A stretch of 21,254 nucleotides of DNA from Desulfobacterales bacterium (GTDB taxonomy: Bacteria; Desulfobacterota; Desulfobacteria; Desulfobacterales; JAFDCJ01): positions 2,787,066 through 2,808,319 of the forward strand of contig CP070771.1 in the NCBI GenBank assembly GCA_020345785.1, in the 5' to 3' direction. Shown here one piece after another: positions 15,321-21,254 of this stretch (the first letter of the stretch is position 1; each line of letters opens with the position of its first letter). The notes beneath the pieces are model-generated. The model did not search any database and had not been told where the DNA came from. It worked only from the letters and a program-made list of their open reading frames with translations. The translations under genes and the position numbers were made by a program.

Positions 15321-15932
15321 ATTAACCTCCTTTTTTTCTTCCCAGAATTATTGTTGAAAACTGGGCTATAAATTAGGAACACTAAGAGTACAAAGAAAAA
15401 CGGATTCTTGTATTCTGTGAGTACTATGATAATTAATAGCACTCCTGATGAACAGGACCTTGACTTCAATCAAGATCGGTATCAATTAAGTGGAAAACTA
15501 TTCTGATAAGATATATTTTTCCGTAATCATTAAGGATTTCAGATTTTTCGGTGGATTAAGTTATTTTTTTGGTTGATATATGTTTCAGGTGTGAAATACT
15601 AGAATTGGTTCCCGCCAAATTGACAGTCTAGTTCAAAATTACATTTCAACTGGAGGATATCAGCATTGAGTTGAGCCCTTGCAGCAAAAAGTCGAATCTG
15701 ATTATTGAAGGTTTTCTTATATTATAATGGAGTAAAATTCAAGTACTATTCGAAAAATTTCGAATTTTAGAAAATTGCCAAATTCCAGCCTTCCATGAGC
15801 CAAGAAATGTTTGGTATTGAACGCCATCAGTTTGAAGCAGAAAATTATAATCTGTTCAAGCTTAATAAATTAGTTCTAAGTCTTTTCAGAGTTATGATAT
15901 TGAGTTGATCATTTTATGCGGAGGTAAAGTCC
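15321..15932. other. AT-rich divergent spacer between norB and the DoxX gene
   Basis: A 612-base region. The norB-proximal side holds its ribosome-binding site, a -10-like TATTAA (15438-15433, minus strand) and the FNR-type box (15460-15473). The remaining ~400 bases are AT-rich, with a palindrome ATTCGAAA-aa-TTTCGAAT (15748-15765), several TTGAGTTGA-like words and no credible ORF. GGAGG (15920-15924) serves the DoxX gene. Confidence 0.5.
15460..15473. promoter_or_regulatory. FNR/DNR/HcpR-type box upstream of norB
   Basis: TTGACTTCAATCAA fits TTGA-N6-TCAA of CRP/FNR-family regulators. A -10-like TATTAA (15438-15433 on the minus strand) lies about 31 bases from the box centre. This places the box at about -41.5 relative to a start near 15425, the class II activator geometry. 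FNR, DNR/NnrR and HcpR sites are not distinguishable by eye. Confidence 0.6.
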
Positions 15933-16343
15933 ATGTTCGGTTCGCAGGAGCGAAAAAATAATTTTGGCCTGTTAATCATGCGCTTAGGACTGGCGGCGGC
16001 GCTTCTGGTTCATTCCTTGCCGGCATTGATAGGAGGAGAAACTGCCTGGCAAAGCGTCGGGAGGACGTTAAATTTTATCAACATTGGCGTGCCCCAGACA
16101 TTATTAGGCTTTACCTTTTTGCTTCTGGCAGCGTTGGGAGGGGTCAGTATGCTATTCGGTTATTTTTTTCGGATCGCCTGTATTGTCTTGTTTGTCCTGT
16201 TCGGCCTGTATTTTTTTAATTATTTCAGCATCGGCTATAAGTCCTTGATGCTGTGGTCGGCCGGGCTGGCAGCCGTGTTTTTAGGTTTGGTTTTTGTGGG
16301 CCCCGGTCGTTATGCCATTGCCGTGAAGCTTGAAAAAAAATAA
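15933..16343 (+). CDS. DoxX family membrane protein
   Basis: A 136-residue protein with four hydrophobic helices and the DoxX-type start GLLIMRLGLAAALLVHSLPAL, including the early Arg and His common in the family. DoxX-like proteins are small membrane proteins linked to respiration, thiosulfate oxidation or oxidative-stress complexes; the exact role is not settled for this branch. GGAGG precedes the ATG. It is followed, possibly with overlap, by a phosphatase-like gene and lies divergent to norB. Confidence 0.75.
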   Translation: MFGSQERKNNFGLLIMRLGLAAALLVHSLPALIGGETAWQSVGRTLNFINIGVPQTLLGFTFLLLAALGGVSMLFGYFFRIACIVLFVLFGLYFFNYFSIGYKSLMLWSAGLAAVFLGLVFVGPGRYAIAVKLEKK

Positions 16344-16353
16344 CTATATTAAA

Positions 16354-17376
16354 ATGCCATTCAAGTTAAATGAAACCCGCCTGAAAAACGTTGCACTTAT
16401 CCGAGCCGCCGGCGATTCGGTTGAAATATCCTGGAACTTCACTGAAAAGCCCCTGAAGGTCACCGTTTCTGCGGGTGGGTCTCCGGACCATATCGACCGT
16501 CAAAAGCCCGTTGCAATCTTGCAGGGGAATTCGTCCGCTCGGATTACAGGGCTTGACCCGAATATGCGGTATTATTTCGAAGTGGCGCCGGATCATGCTC
16601 CGAAAATAATCATCGGTGAACGCCGGGTCTCCCTCGAAGGTTCGGTTAATTTCAGAGATCTGGGCGGCTACGAGACGGTTGACGGGCGCCGGATAAAATG
16701 GGGACAGGTGTTCCGTTCGGACAACCTGGGCCGACTCACCGATCGTGACGTCGCATATGTGCAACGCATGGGAATTCGGCTGGTCTGTGATTTTCGGACA
16801 CCGGCCGAGGCCCAAAAATTACCGGATCGGTTTCCGCCGGGTGGTGACAGCCGGCACCTATCCATGCCGATACAGCACGGCGCATTTGATCCGGCCGATA
16901 CCTTTGAGCGTATCAAAAAAGGCGATATCGAGTGGATGACTGAAGATTTTATGATCAAAGGTTACATAAAAAATATCGATAATTTTAACACCGTTTGGTT
17001 AGAATTTTTTAACCGCCTGGCCGATGGCGCAAAACGGCCGCTGATATTTCATTGCACCGGCGGTAAAGACCGGGCCGGAGTTTGTGCAGCACTGATTTTG
17101 CTGACACTGGGTGTGCCTGAAAAAACAGTCGTCGAGGATCACGGACTTTCCAATATCTATATTGCCGCTGTACTGGAAAAAATCTATGATCAAATCCGAT
17201 CTCATGGCGTCAACCCTCAGCAAGTGGCGCCCTATTTCACCGCCCCCCGAAAAGCGATATTAGGGGTTATCCAACATATCCGGCAAAACTACGGCTCCGC
17301 CGCGCAATATTTGGTAAACAAAGCAGGAGTGGATGAGATTATTATTGAGCAGTTAAAAAAGGATCTTCTGGAATAA
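16354..17376 (+). CDS. Tyrosine-protein phosphatase-like protein with N-terminal beta domain
   Basis: About 340 residues. The C-terminal two thirds match the bacterial tyrosine phosphatase family (Y_phosphatase3/DSP-like): SVNFRDLGGYETVDGRRIKWGQVFRSDNLGRLT, a VCDFRTPAE segment, and the P-loop HCTGGKDRAG with the CX5R catalytic Cys and Arg. The family dephosphorylates phosphotyrosine or phosphoinositide-type substrates. The N-terminal ~90 residues (VEISWNF...ITGLDPNMRYYFEVAP) look like a fibronectin-III-type beta sandwich. No signal peptide is evident. The ATG at 16354 lies 11 bases after the DoxX stop. An alternative TTG at 16330 would overlap the DoxX gene by 14 bases. Neither has a clear Shine-Dalgarno sequence. 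Confidence 0.83.
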   Translation: MPFKLNETRLKNVALIRAAGDSVEISWNFTEKPLKVTVSAGGSPDHIDRQKPVAILQGNSSARITGLDPNMRYYFEVAPDHAPKIIIGERRVSLEGSVNFRDLGGYETVDGRRIKWGQVFRSDNLGRLTDRDVAYVQRMGIRLVCDFRTPAEAQKLPDRFPPGGDSRHLSMPIQHGAFDPADTFERIKKGDIEWMTEDFMIKGYIKNIDNFNTVWLEFFNRLADGAKRPLIFHCTGGKDRAGVCAALILLTLGVPEKTVVEDHGLSNIYIAAVLEKIYDQIRSHGVNPQQVAPYFTAPRKAILGVIQHIRQNYGSAAQYLVNKAGVDEIIIEQLKKDLLE

Positions 17377-17416
17377 GCAGATTTCAGGTATATACCGACA
17401 TTTTTCATTCATCTGC

Positions 17417-17839
17417 CTAACGAATAACGAGGACCGGACAAGGTGCAGTTTTCAATACTCGATGGGTGCAACTGCCCAGCAGCAAGCCTTCGAGATCGTT
17501 TCGTCCCCGAGAGCCCATGACAATCATGTCGGCCTTTTCAATTTTGGCGACTTCACAAATAACACCGGCTGCCGGTCCTTCAAGGATTCTGTCCGTGAAT
17601 GATACCCCGGCATCTTGCACAATTTTTCGATAAGAATCTAGCAGCGCGTTTGATTTTTTCATTATCTTGTCGATTGCATTCTGAAAATATGGTTCTCCCA
17701 AAACCACCGGAAACGGTTTGTGGCAGTGAATCAGCATGATTTCAGCCGCCGTGATTTTTGCCAATTCCGCGGCATAGCCGGCCGCCCGCTTGGAATATTC
17801 TGAACCATCCACCGGAACCAAGATTTTTTTCAATTCCAT
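17417..17839 (-). CDS. Universal stress protein (UspA family)
   Basis: A 140-residue single-domain Usp. It begins with the canonical MELKKILVPVDGSEYSKRA strand and loop and ends with the ATP-binding signature GSRGRNDLEGLLLGS (G-2x-G-9x-GS), then RVLKTAPCPVLVIR. The intact G-2x-G-9x-G motif indicates an ATP-binding subtype. Usp proteins are cytoplasmic stress or energy-state proteins. A longer frame to 17908 is possible, but GGGAGG upstream of the ATG at 17839 decides the start. It converges with the phosphatase gene and is monocistronic. Confidence 0.92.
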   Translation of the reverse strand: MELKKILVPVDGSEYSKRAAGYAAELAKITAAEIMLIHCHKPFPVVLGEPYFQNAIDKIMKKSNALLDSYRKIVQDAGVSFTDRILEGPAAGVICEVAKIEKADMIVMGSRGRNDLEGLLLGSCTHRVLKTAPCPVLVIR

Positions 17840-18099
17840 CGGTGTCCTCCCTTTTAATTTACCTCCGAGGGTCGGTGTGGAGTTACCGAGTGACCGAGAA
17901 AAATTCAATGTGCTGGTACGCCAGCATGCTTATAACAGGGTTCTTAAACGCCCGGATCGGATCATTTACTGGATTGATTTTTTTAGGCAAATTTTTATGA
18001 TTGCTGATAAAATCTTTTTTTAATAATACCGAACTCAGTCCCTGAAAGCAATTTATATTTGGGAATTGCATGTTTTGCGGCAGATATTTATTTATTGAA

Positions 18100-18128
18100 T
18101 TGACATTCAAGTTGCTTCGTCTTATAGT
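18100..18128 (+). promoter_or_regulatory. Near-consensus sigma70 promoter for the response regulator
   Basis: TTGACA (18100-18105), a 17-base spacer and TATAGT (18123-18128) form an almost ideal vegetative promoter on the plus strand. Transcription would begin near 18135, leaving a leader of about 195 bases before the response-regulator ATG. The leader is long enough to carry regulation or a separate small RNA. Confidence 0.7.
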
Positions 18129-18156
18129 AGCTCGCGTATGTAGTAGCTCGCGTATG
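18125..18156. repeat. Perfect 16-base tandem duplication at the transcription start
   Basis: TAGTAGCTCGCGTATG occurs twice without a gap. The first copy overlaps the -10 element of the sigma70 promoter and the second covers the start of the transcript. A recent slippage event or a duplicated regulator half-site would both explain it. Confidence 0.8.
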
Positions 18157-18329
18157 GATTCGCGACCATTGATTATCGGTGCTACGACTTTTCCTACCTA
18201 AAATCCTGCTTTTTTGATGATGTGCCAATTATCTGATCGGGAGTTGTTGCAAAAACATCAAACGTCAGGTGGGGTTTTAAAACCTTTTCTAATGGCTGTT
18301 ATTAAACCTTTCTGGATGAAGAACATACA

Positions 18330-18728
18330 ATGGAAAAGAAAATACTAGTAGTAGATGATGAAGATTATCACCGGGAACTCATGCAGAAACTTCTCTCAAA
18401 GTTGGGCTACGAAGTGGATGCCGTTGAATCTGCTGAAGATGCCTTTTCCCTATTAGAACGAAACAAATTTCCGGTTATCATCACTGATCTGATTATGCTT
18501 GAAATGGACGGGGTGGAGTTTTGTCGGCGGATTCGAGAAACCGATGACAAAACTGTTGTAATTGCCTTAACCGGGCATACCGAATTGTACGACATCGACA
18601 AATTAAAAGAAGCTGGTTTTGACAACCATCTCACAAAACCCTTCAGAATTGAGATTATCACACAGGCGATTCAAGAGGGATTTGATGAGTTCCAGCGGAG
18701 AACTGAAATCCAAAACCAAGCCATTTAA
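18330..18728 (+). CDS. Stand-alone response regulator receiver (CheY-like)
   Basis: A 132-residue protein made of one receiver domain without a DNA-binding or enzymatic output domain. Key residues are in place: acidic pair D9-D10 (VVDDED), phosphoacceptor D53 (IITDLIM), T81 (ALTGHT) and K103 (LTKPF). It would be phosphorylated by a histidine kinase not present in the window and signal through protein contacts. The segment after the domain (about 115-132, EGFDEFQRRTEIQNQAI) is a short charged tail. No strong Shine-Dalgarno sequence was found. The neighbour on the opposite strand is a diguanylate cyclase, but a functional link is only suggested by proximity. Confidence 0.9.
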   Translation: MEKKILVVDDEDYHRELMQKLLSKLGYEVDAVESAEDAFSLLERNKFPVIITDLIMLEMDGVEFCRRIRETDDKTVVIALTGHTELYDIDKLKEAGFDNHLTKPFRIEIITQAIQEGFDEFQRRTEIQNQAI

Positions 18729-18733
18729 GCCAC

Positions 18734-18835
18734 ATGACTGAGCGCGCGAAATTTAATCCCGCAGAACTCATTGAACCACGGTTGTATCGAAAACAGGATC
18801 GGCAATCCGAAACCTTACCCGCCAGAAGTCAATGA
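18734..18835 (+). CDS. Small ORF, 33 residues, possibly the start of a lost gene
   Basis: An ATG five bases after the response-regulator stop opens a 33-codon frame (MTERAKFNPAELIEPRLYRK...) with ordinary amino-acid composition. No Shine-Dalgarno sequence is obvious and I recognise no family. It could be a small protein, a truncated gene that once followed the regulator, or chance. Confidence 0.2.
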   Translation: MTERAKFNPAELIEPRLYRKQDRQSETLPARSQ

Positions 18836-18851
18836 ATCACATCTTTCCGGT

Positions 18852-19925
18852 TTAAGCCGGGACTTGAAAAGGACCGCTGATGACTCTGTTGCGTCCCCGG
18901 GTCTTGGCCTCATAAAGGTATTTATCAACCGCGCTTATCAAGGCTTCACTGGTAATTGCACCGGGTGGGGTTGATGCATTAAAGCCGGTGACACCAAAAC
19001 TGGCTGTAATCGAAATATTATCTTCTTCTGTTTTAATAATCTTCTGTGCAAGATGTTTACGCAGTCTTTCGGCCATGCCAAACGCGTTTGTAAGGCTGGT
19101 TTCAGGCAGTATCAGCAAAAATTCTTCCCCGCCGTATCTTGCCAGCCAGTCGGTATCAGCACGGATCAATTCCAAAATGCTTTTTACAAATTTCTTAAGA
19201 ACTTCATCGCCGCACTGATGGCCGTATCTGTCGTTTACGTTCTTGAAGTGGTCGATATCACACATGGCCACCGCCAACGGTCGCTTATATCTTAGCGCTC
19301 TTGTTATTTCGCGGGGCAGCACTTCATTGAGGTATCCACGGTTGTAGCATCCGGTCAAAGAATCCGTTCTTGACAGAAGCTTAATTTCTTTATTGGCTTT
19401 TTCCAGCGACAAATGTTTTTTCCTCAACCGCTCATACAAGAGGGTGTTTTCCATTACCAGGGAGCATTCTTTTGTTAGAATGGTCAACAGTTTCATGTTT
19501 TCATGGGTAATGGAGCTTTCCTGAATCGGTGTGAGGATCAGTACAATCCCCAGCGATCTTTTCACTGTAGATAACGGCAGCATGACTACTGATTTTTCTT
19601 TGTCAAAGGCCAGGCCCGGAATCAGCGCCGGCTGCCTTCTATTTATGATCCATGAAAAAATGCCGCACTCGATTTGAAGATCAATTTCTTGCTGACAGAG
19701 TTTTGCCTTGCTTGTCGGTTCGCTGTATTTCAGAATGAATTCATTGGTCGTTTCGTCAACCAGAAACAACGCACAAACTTCAATATCAATTAAATTTCGG
19801 ACATCTGCCAGAAAAGCAGTCCATATTTCCCTGATGCTCGAAGGAAAATCGATGCGGTCCTGGAACTGACCCAGTCTTTCAATTTTTTCAATCAACTCTA
19901 AAAGAGCGATCCGTCTTTCACTCAT
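18852..19925 (-). CDS. Diguanylate cyclase with GAF domain
   Basis: A 357-residue soluble protein. An N-terminal GAF-type sensory domain (about 15-165) is followed by a coiled-coil linker (about 160-185, LRKKHLSLEKANKEIKLLS) and a GGDEF domain (about 186-350). The cyclase markers are complete: RTDSLTGCYNR (186-196), metal-binding CDIDHFK (D223), and the active-site GGEEF (265-269). It should make c-di-GMP from two GTP in response to a ligand or redox signal at the GAF domain. The RxxD inhibitory site five residues before GGEEF is not canonical (RADTD, with Arg one position too far), so product inhibition may be weak. The leader has no Shine-Dalgarno sequence and consists of nonamer repeats. 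Confidence 0.92.
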   Translation of the reverse strand: MSERRIALLELIEKIERLGQFQDRIDFPSSIREIWTAFLADVRNLIDIEVCALFLVDETTNEFILKYSEPTSKAKLCQQEIDLQIECGIFSWIINRRQPALIPGLAFDKEKSVVMLPLSTVKRSLGIVLILTPIQESSITHENMKLLTILTKECSLVMENTLLYERLRKKHLSLEKANKEIKLLSRTDSLTGCYNRGYLNEVLPREITRALRYKRPLAVAMCDIDHFKNVNDRYGHQCGDEVLKKFVKSILELIRADTDWLARYGGEEFLLILPETSLTNAFGMAERLRKHLAQKIIKTEEDNISITASFGVTGFNASTPPGAITSEALISAVDKYLYEAKTRGRNRVISGPFQVPA

Positions 19926-19938
19926 GGCGATTGATTTA

Positions 19939-20010
19939 AATCGTTTAGATAGTATGGATGGTTTGGATCGTTATGATCGTTTTGATGGTTTCGTTCGTTG
20001 TAATCGTTTT
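19939..20010. repeat. Array of eight degenerate 9-base repeats, consensus GATCGTTTT
   Basis: In phase from 19939 the units read AATCGTTTA, GATAGTATG, GATGGTTTG, GATCGTTAT, GATCGTTTT, GATGGTTTC, GTTCGTTGT, AATCGTTTT. The array starts 13 bases upstream of the diguanylate cyclase ATG and occupies its leader. The 9-base period keeps any reading frame intact. Copy-number change by slippage is plausible. Confidence 0.75.
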
Positions 20011-20097
20011 GAATTCTCAAAGTTAACGAAATTTTTTCAATCATGTCCACATGCAGTAAGTTCTGCAAACCTTAGGGAATTGTACATAGTTTAGCAC

Positions 20098-20120
20098 ATT
20101 CGGATACTTATCGAAAGTAT
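20098..20120 (+). promoter_or_regulatory. Bipartite motif ATTCGGATA-N3-ATCGAAAGTAT (copy 2)
   Basis: ATTCGGATA (20098-20106), three bases, and ATCGAAAGTAT (20110-20120). The right part overlaps an inverted repeat ATACTT-atcga-AAGTAT that covers the candidate -10. The same half-motifs occur upstream of the ABC operon. The target here would be lutA, 127 bases downstream. Confidence 0.45.
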
Positions 20121-20246
20121 GCAGTTCAATCAAACGTTTTTCCGCTGGATTTTTTGATTGGTTCATTGTAGAGGTAAGTCTTCATCCAAAAACGAATTAA
20201 AAAGAAAACAATAATGCGCAGCATCAATTAATTAGGATTTTCATCT

Positions 20247-20978
20247 ATGAGCAAGAACAAAACCGTGACCCTTTTCATTCAGTGCCTGGTGGATGGAATT
20301 TACCCGGAAGTCGGGGAGGCCATGGTACATATTTTTCGCAAACTGGGGATAAGCATAACGTGCCCGACCCAGCAGACCTGTTGCGGCCAGCCGGCTTTTA
20401 ATTCCGGGTATCGCCGGCAGGCTAGAACTGCCGCAAAACGATTTATCGAAATTTTCGACTCTGCGGACACGATTGTTTGCCCCTCGGGGTCATGCGTGAC
20501 CATGGTAAGGCACCACTATGCGGAATTGTTCAATGACGATGCTTCCTGGATGCAGCGGGCCCGGCGGGTGGCTGGCAAGACCTATGAACTGACGGAGTAT
20601 CTGGTGGATATCCTGGGGGTGGATGACCTCGGCGCGCACTATGACGGAAAAGTTACCTATCACGACTCCTGTCATCTGCTGCGCAGTCTGCGTGTTCAGG
20701 AGCAGCCCCGCAGGCTGCTGCGCAGGGTTTCCGGCGCTGAATTTGTAGAGCTTTACGATGCGGATAAATGCTGCGGATTCGGCGGTGCATTTTCGGTAAA
20801 ATATGCGGATATCTCCGCCGCCATGGTCGAGGACAAAGTCAATAATATTATTGCTTCAGGTGCCGACACCGTGACCGGCTGCGACATGGGGTGTCTGATG
20901 AACATCCAGGGAATGCTCAGCCGCAAGGGTTACGACATAAAAACCTTGCATATTGCACAAATTCTGGCCGGCGCCTGA
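20247..20978 (+). CDS. lutA: LutA/LldE-type (Fe-S)-binding protein
   Basis: A 243-residue cytoplasmic protein made of two CCG (cysteine-rich) domains, as in LutA/LldE, a subunit of the LutABC L-lactate oxidation complex. Cys motifs are TCCGQPAFNSG (C45, C46), CPSGSC (C78, C83), DSCHLLR (C142), CCGFGG (C175, C176) and GCDMGC (C212, C216), the family's usual set for cluster binding. Length is normal. A weak AGGA precedes the ATG. The next gene is lutB, 119 bases downstream, an unusually wide gap for this operon. Related CCG proteins also serve in glycolate oxidase and heterodisulfide reductase, but the two-domain form with lutB after it favours LutA. Confidence 0.88.
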   Translation: MSKNKTVTLFIQCLVDGIYPEVGEAMVHIFRKLGISITCPTQQTCCGQPAFNSGYRRQARTAAKRFIEIFDSADTIVCPSGSCVTMVRHHYAELFNDDASWMQRARRVAGKTYELTEYLVDILGVDDLGAHYDGKVTYHDSCHLLRSLRVQEQPRRLLRRVSGAEFVELYDADKCCGFGGAFSVKYADISAAMVEDKVNNIIASGADTVTGCDMGCLMNIQGMLSRKGYDIKTLHIAQILAGA

Positions 20979-21063
20979 AATGATTAATGAATATTGAATA
21001 ATGAAAAATTATGGAAGTCGCTGCGCTCCATCTAAATTATGTATATAATTGATAGAATTCCTT

Positions 21064-21091
21064 CAACCCTGAACCCTGTACCTTGAACCCT
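21064..21091. repeat. Degenerate heptamer repeat (CAACCCT, GAACCCT, GTACCTT, GAACCCT)
   Basis: Four 7-base units sit six bases before the lutB start codon and replace the place where a Shine-Dalgarno sequence would be. The same repeat occurs at 4838-4857 at the end of the flavin reductase gene. A small inverted repeat ATGGA...TCCAT (21011-21031) lies just upstream. Confidence 0.5.
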
Positions 21092-21097
21092 TAAATC

Positions 21098-21254
21098 ATG
21101 AGTGAAATTTTCATCGGAGATTATATTGCTGAAGCCCGCCGAGCCTTAAAAAACTCTGTTCTACAGGGCGCCTTGGCCGATCTTCAAAATCGATTTGGCC
21201 GGGGTACGGCCATCGCCTACCGGAATTTGCCGGAAGGACCGGATCTGCGTATTA
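21098..21254 (+). CDS. lutB: LutB-type iron-sulfur lactate utilisation protein (5' part)
   Basis: The first 52 codons of a gene cut by the right edge. The sequence MSEIFIGDYIAEARRALKNS, then VLQGALADLQNRFGRGTAIA and NLPEGPDLR, follows the N-terminal LutB/LldF pattern: Arg-Ala-Leu, Leu-x-x-Ala-Leu, an RF segment, then LP and LR. LutB carries ferredoxin-like clusters and works with LutA and LutC. No ribosome-binding site is visible, since the heptamer repeat stands just upstream. Confidence 0.7.
   Translation, partial: MSEIFIGDYIAEARRALKNSVLQGALADLQNRFGRGTAIAYRNLPEGPDLRI

Larger units (their letters stand above)
17840..18329. other. Divergent spacer between the Usp and response-regulator genes
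   Basis: A 490-base region. It contains a hairpin TGCTGG-tacg-CCAGCA (17911-17926), a near-consensus sigma70 promoter (18100-18128), a perfect 16-base tandem duplication (18125-18156) and a 12-base palindrome GGTTTTAAAACC (18273-18284) near the end of the leader. No convincing ORF was seen. Confidence 0.5.
19926..20246. other. Divergent spacer between the diguanylate cyclase and lutA
   Basis: A 321-base region carrying the nonamer array (19939-20010), a candidate lutA promoter (-35 TTGTAC at 20080-20085, -10 GATACT at 20103-20108, 17-base spacing) and the bipartite motif (20098-20120). The last 120 bases show no further structure beyond a weak AGGA before lutA. Confidence 0.5.

Noticed and set aside
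15748..15765. ATTCGAAA-aa-TTTCGAAT palindrome as a specific regulator site
   Set aside because: Similar TTCGAA-rich words occur in other spacers of the window (for example 1660-1690), so a dispersed AT-rich repeat is the simpler reading.

Overview
This window looks like a chromosomal segment of a sulfate-reducing-type member of the Desulfobacterota (Desulfobacterales-like). That placement is an inference. It rests on moderate GC content with AT-rich intergenic stretches, a flavoredoxin-like flavin reductase, a LutA/LutB-type (Fe-S) protein pair, a DUF3783 protein, a quinol-type NO reductase and a flavocytochrome-c-type FAD reductase. No rRNA, tRNA, CRISPR array or transposase was seen.

Layout. 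(1) 1-992: 3' part of a fumarate-reductase-like FAD protein, cut by the window edge. (2) 1083-1511 (-): a DUF3783 protein with a hairpin abutting its ribosome-binding site. (3) 1769-4249 (-): a complete three-gene ABC importer operon (ATPase, permease, NMT1/SsuA-like lipoprotein). (4) 4250-4855: a repeat-rich spacer with a probable remnant of an F420-dependent NADP reductase. (5) 4856-5422 (-): a flavin reductase. (6) 5842-8880 (+): a metal-stress cluster of a ZraP-like periplasmic protein, a Met-rich SHOCT membrane protein, a Tat-exported multicopper oxidase and a truncated CDF exporter. A sigma54-like promoter with an upstream palindrome precedes it. (7) 8882-11365: a radical SAM gene and mntP, bracketed by two ~100-bp elements whose inverted-repeat ends match while their interiors differ. 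(8) 11452-15320 (-): lgt, a YHS-domain protein, two strong hairpin terminators, and qNOR norB. The norB promoter region has an FNR/DNR/HcpR-type box at class II spacing. (9) 15933-17376 (+): a DoxX protein and a tyrosine-phosphatase-like protein. (10) 17417-19925: a universal stress protein (-), a single-domain response regulator (+) behind a near-consensus sigma70 promoter, and a GAF-GGDEF diguanylate cyclase (-) whose 5' region is an array of degenerate 9-bp repeats. (11) 20247 to the end (+): lutA and the start of lutB.

How the parts fit. Much of the window concerns envelope and stress functions: copper or other metal handling, manganese export, NO detoxification, universal stress and c-di-GMP signalling. 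The least explained structures are non-coding. They are the paired inverted-repeat elements around radical SAM-mntP, a bipartite motif found in the same orientation upstream of both the ABC operon and lutA, and the nonamer array before the diguanylate cyclase. All functions come from reading motifs by eye; no database search was run.
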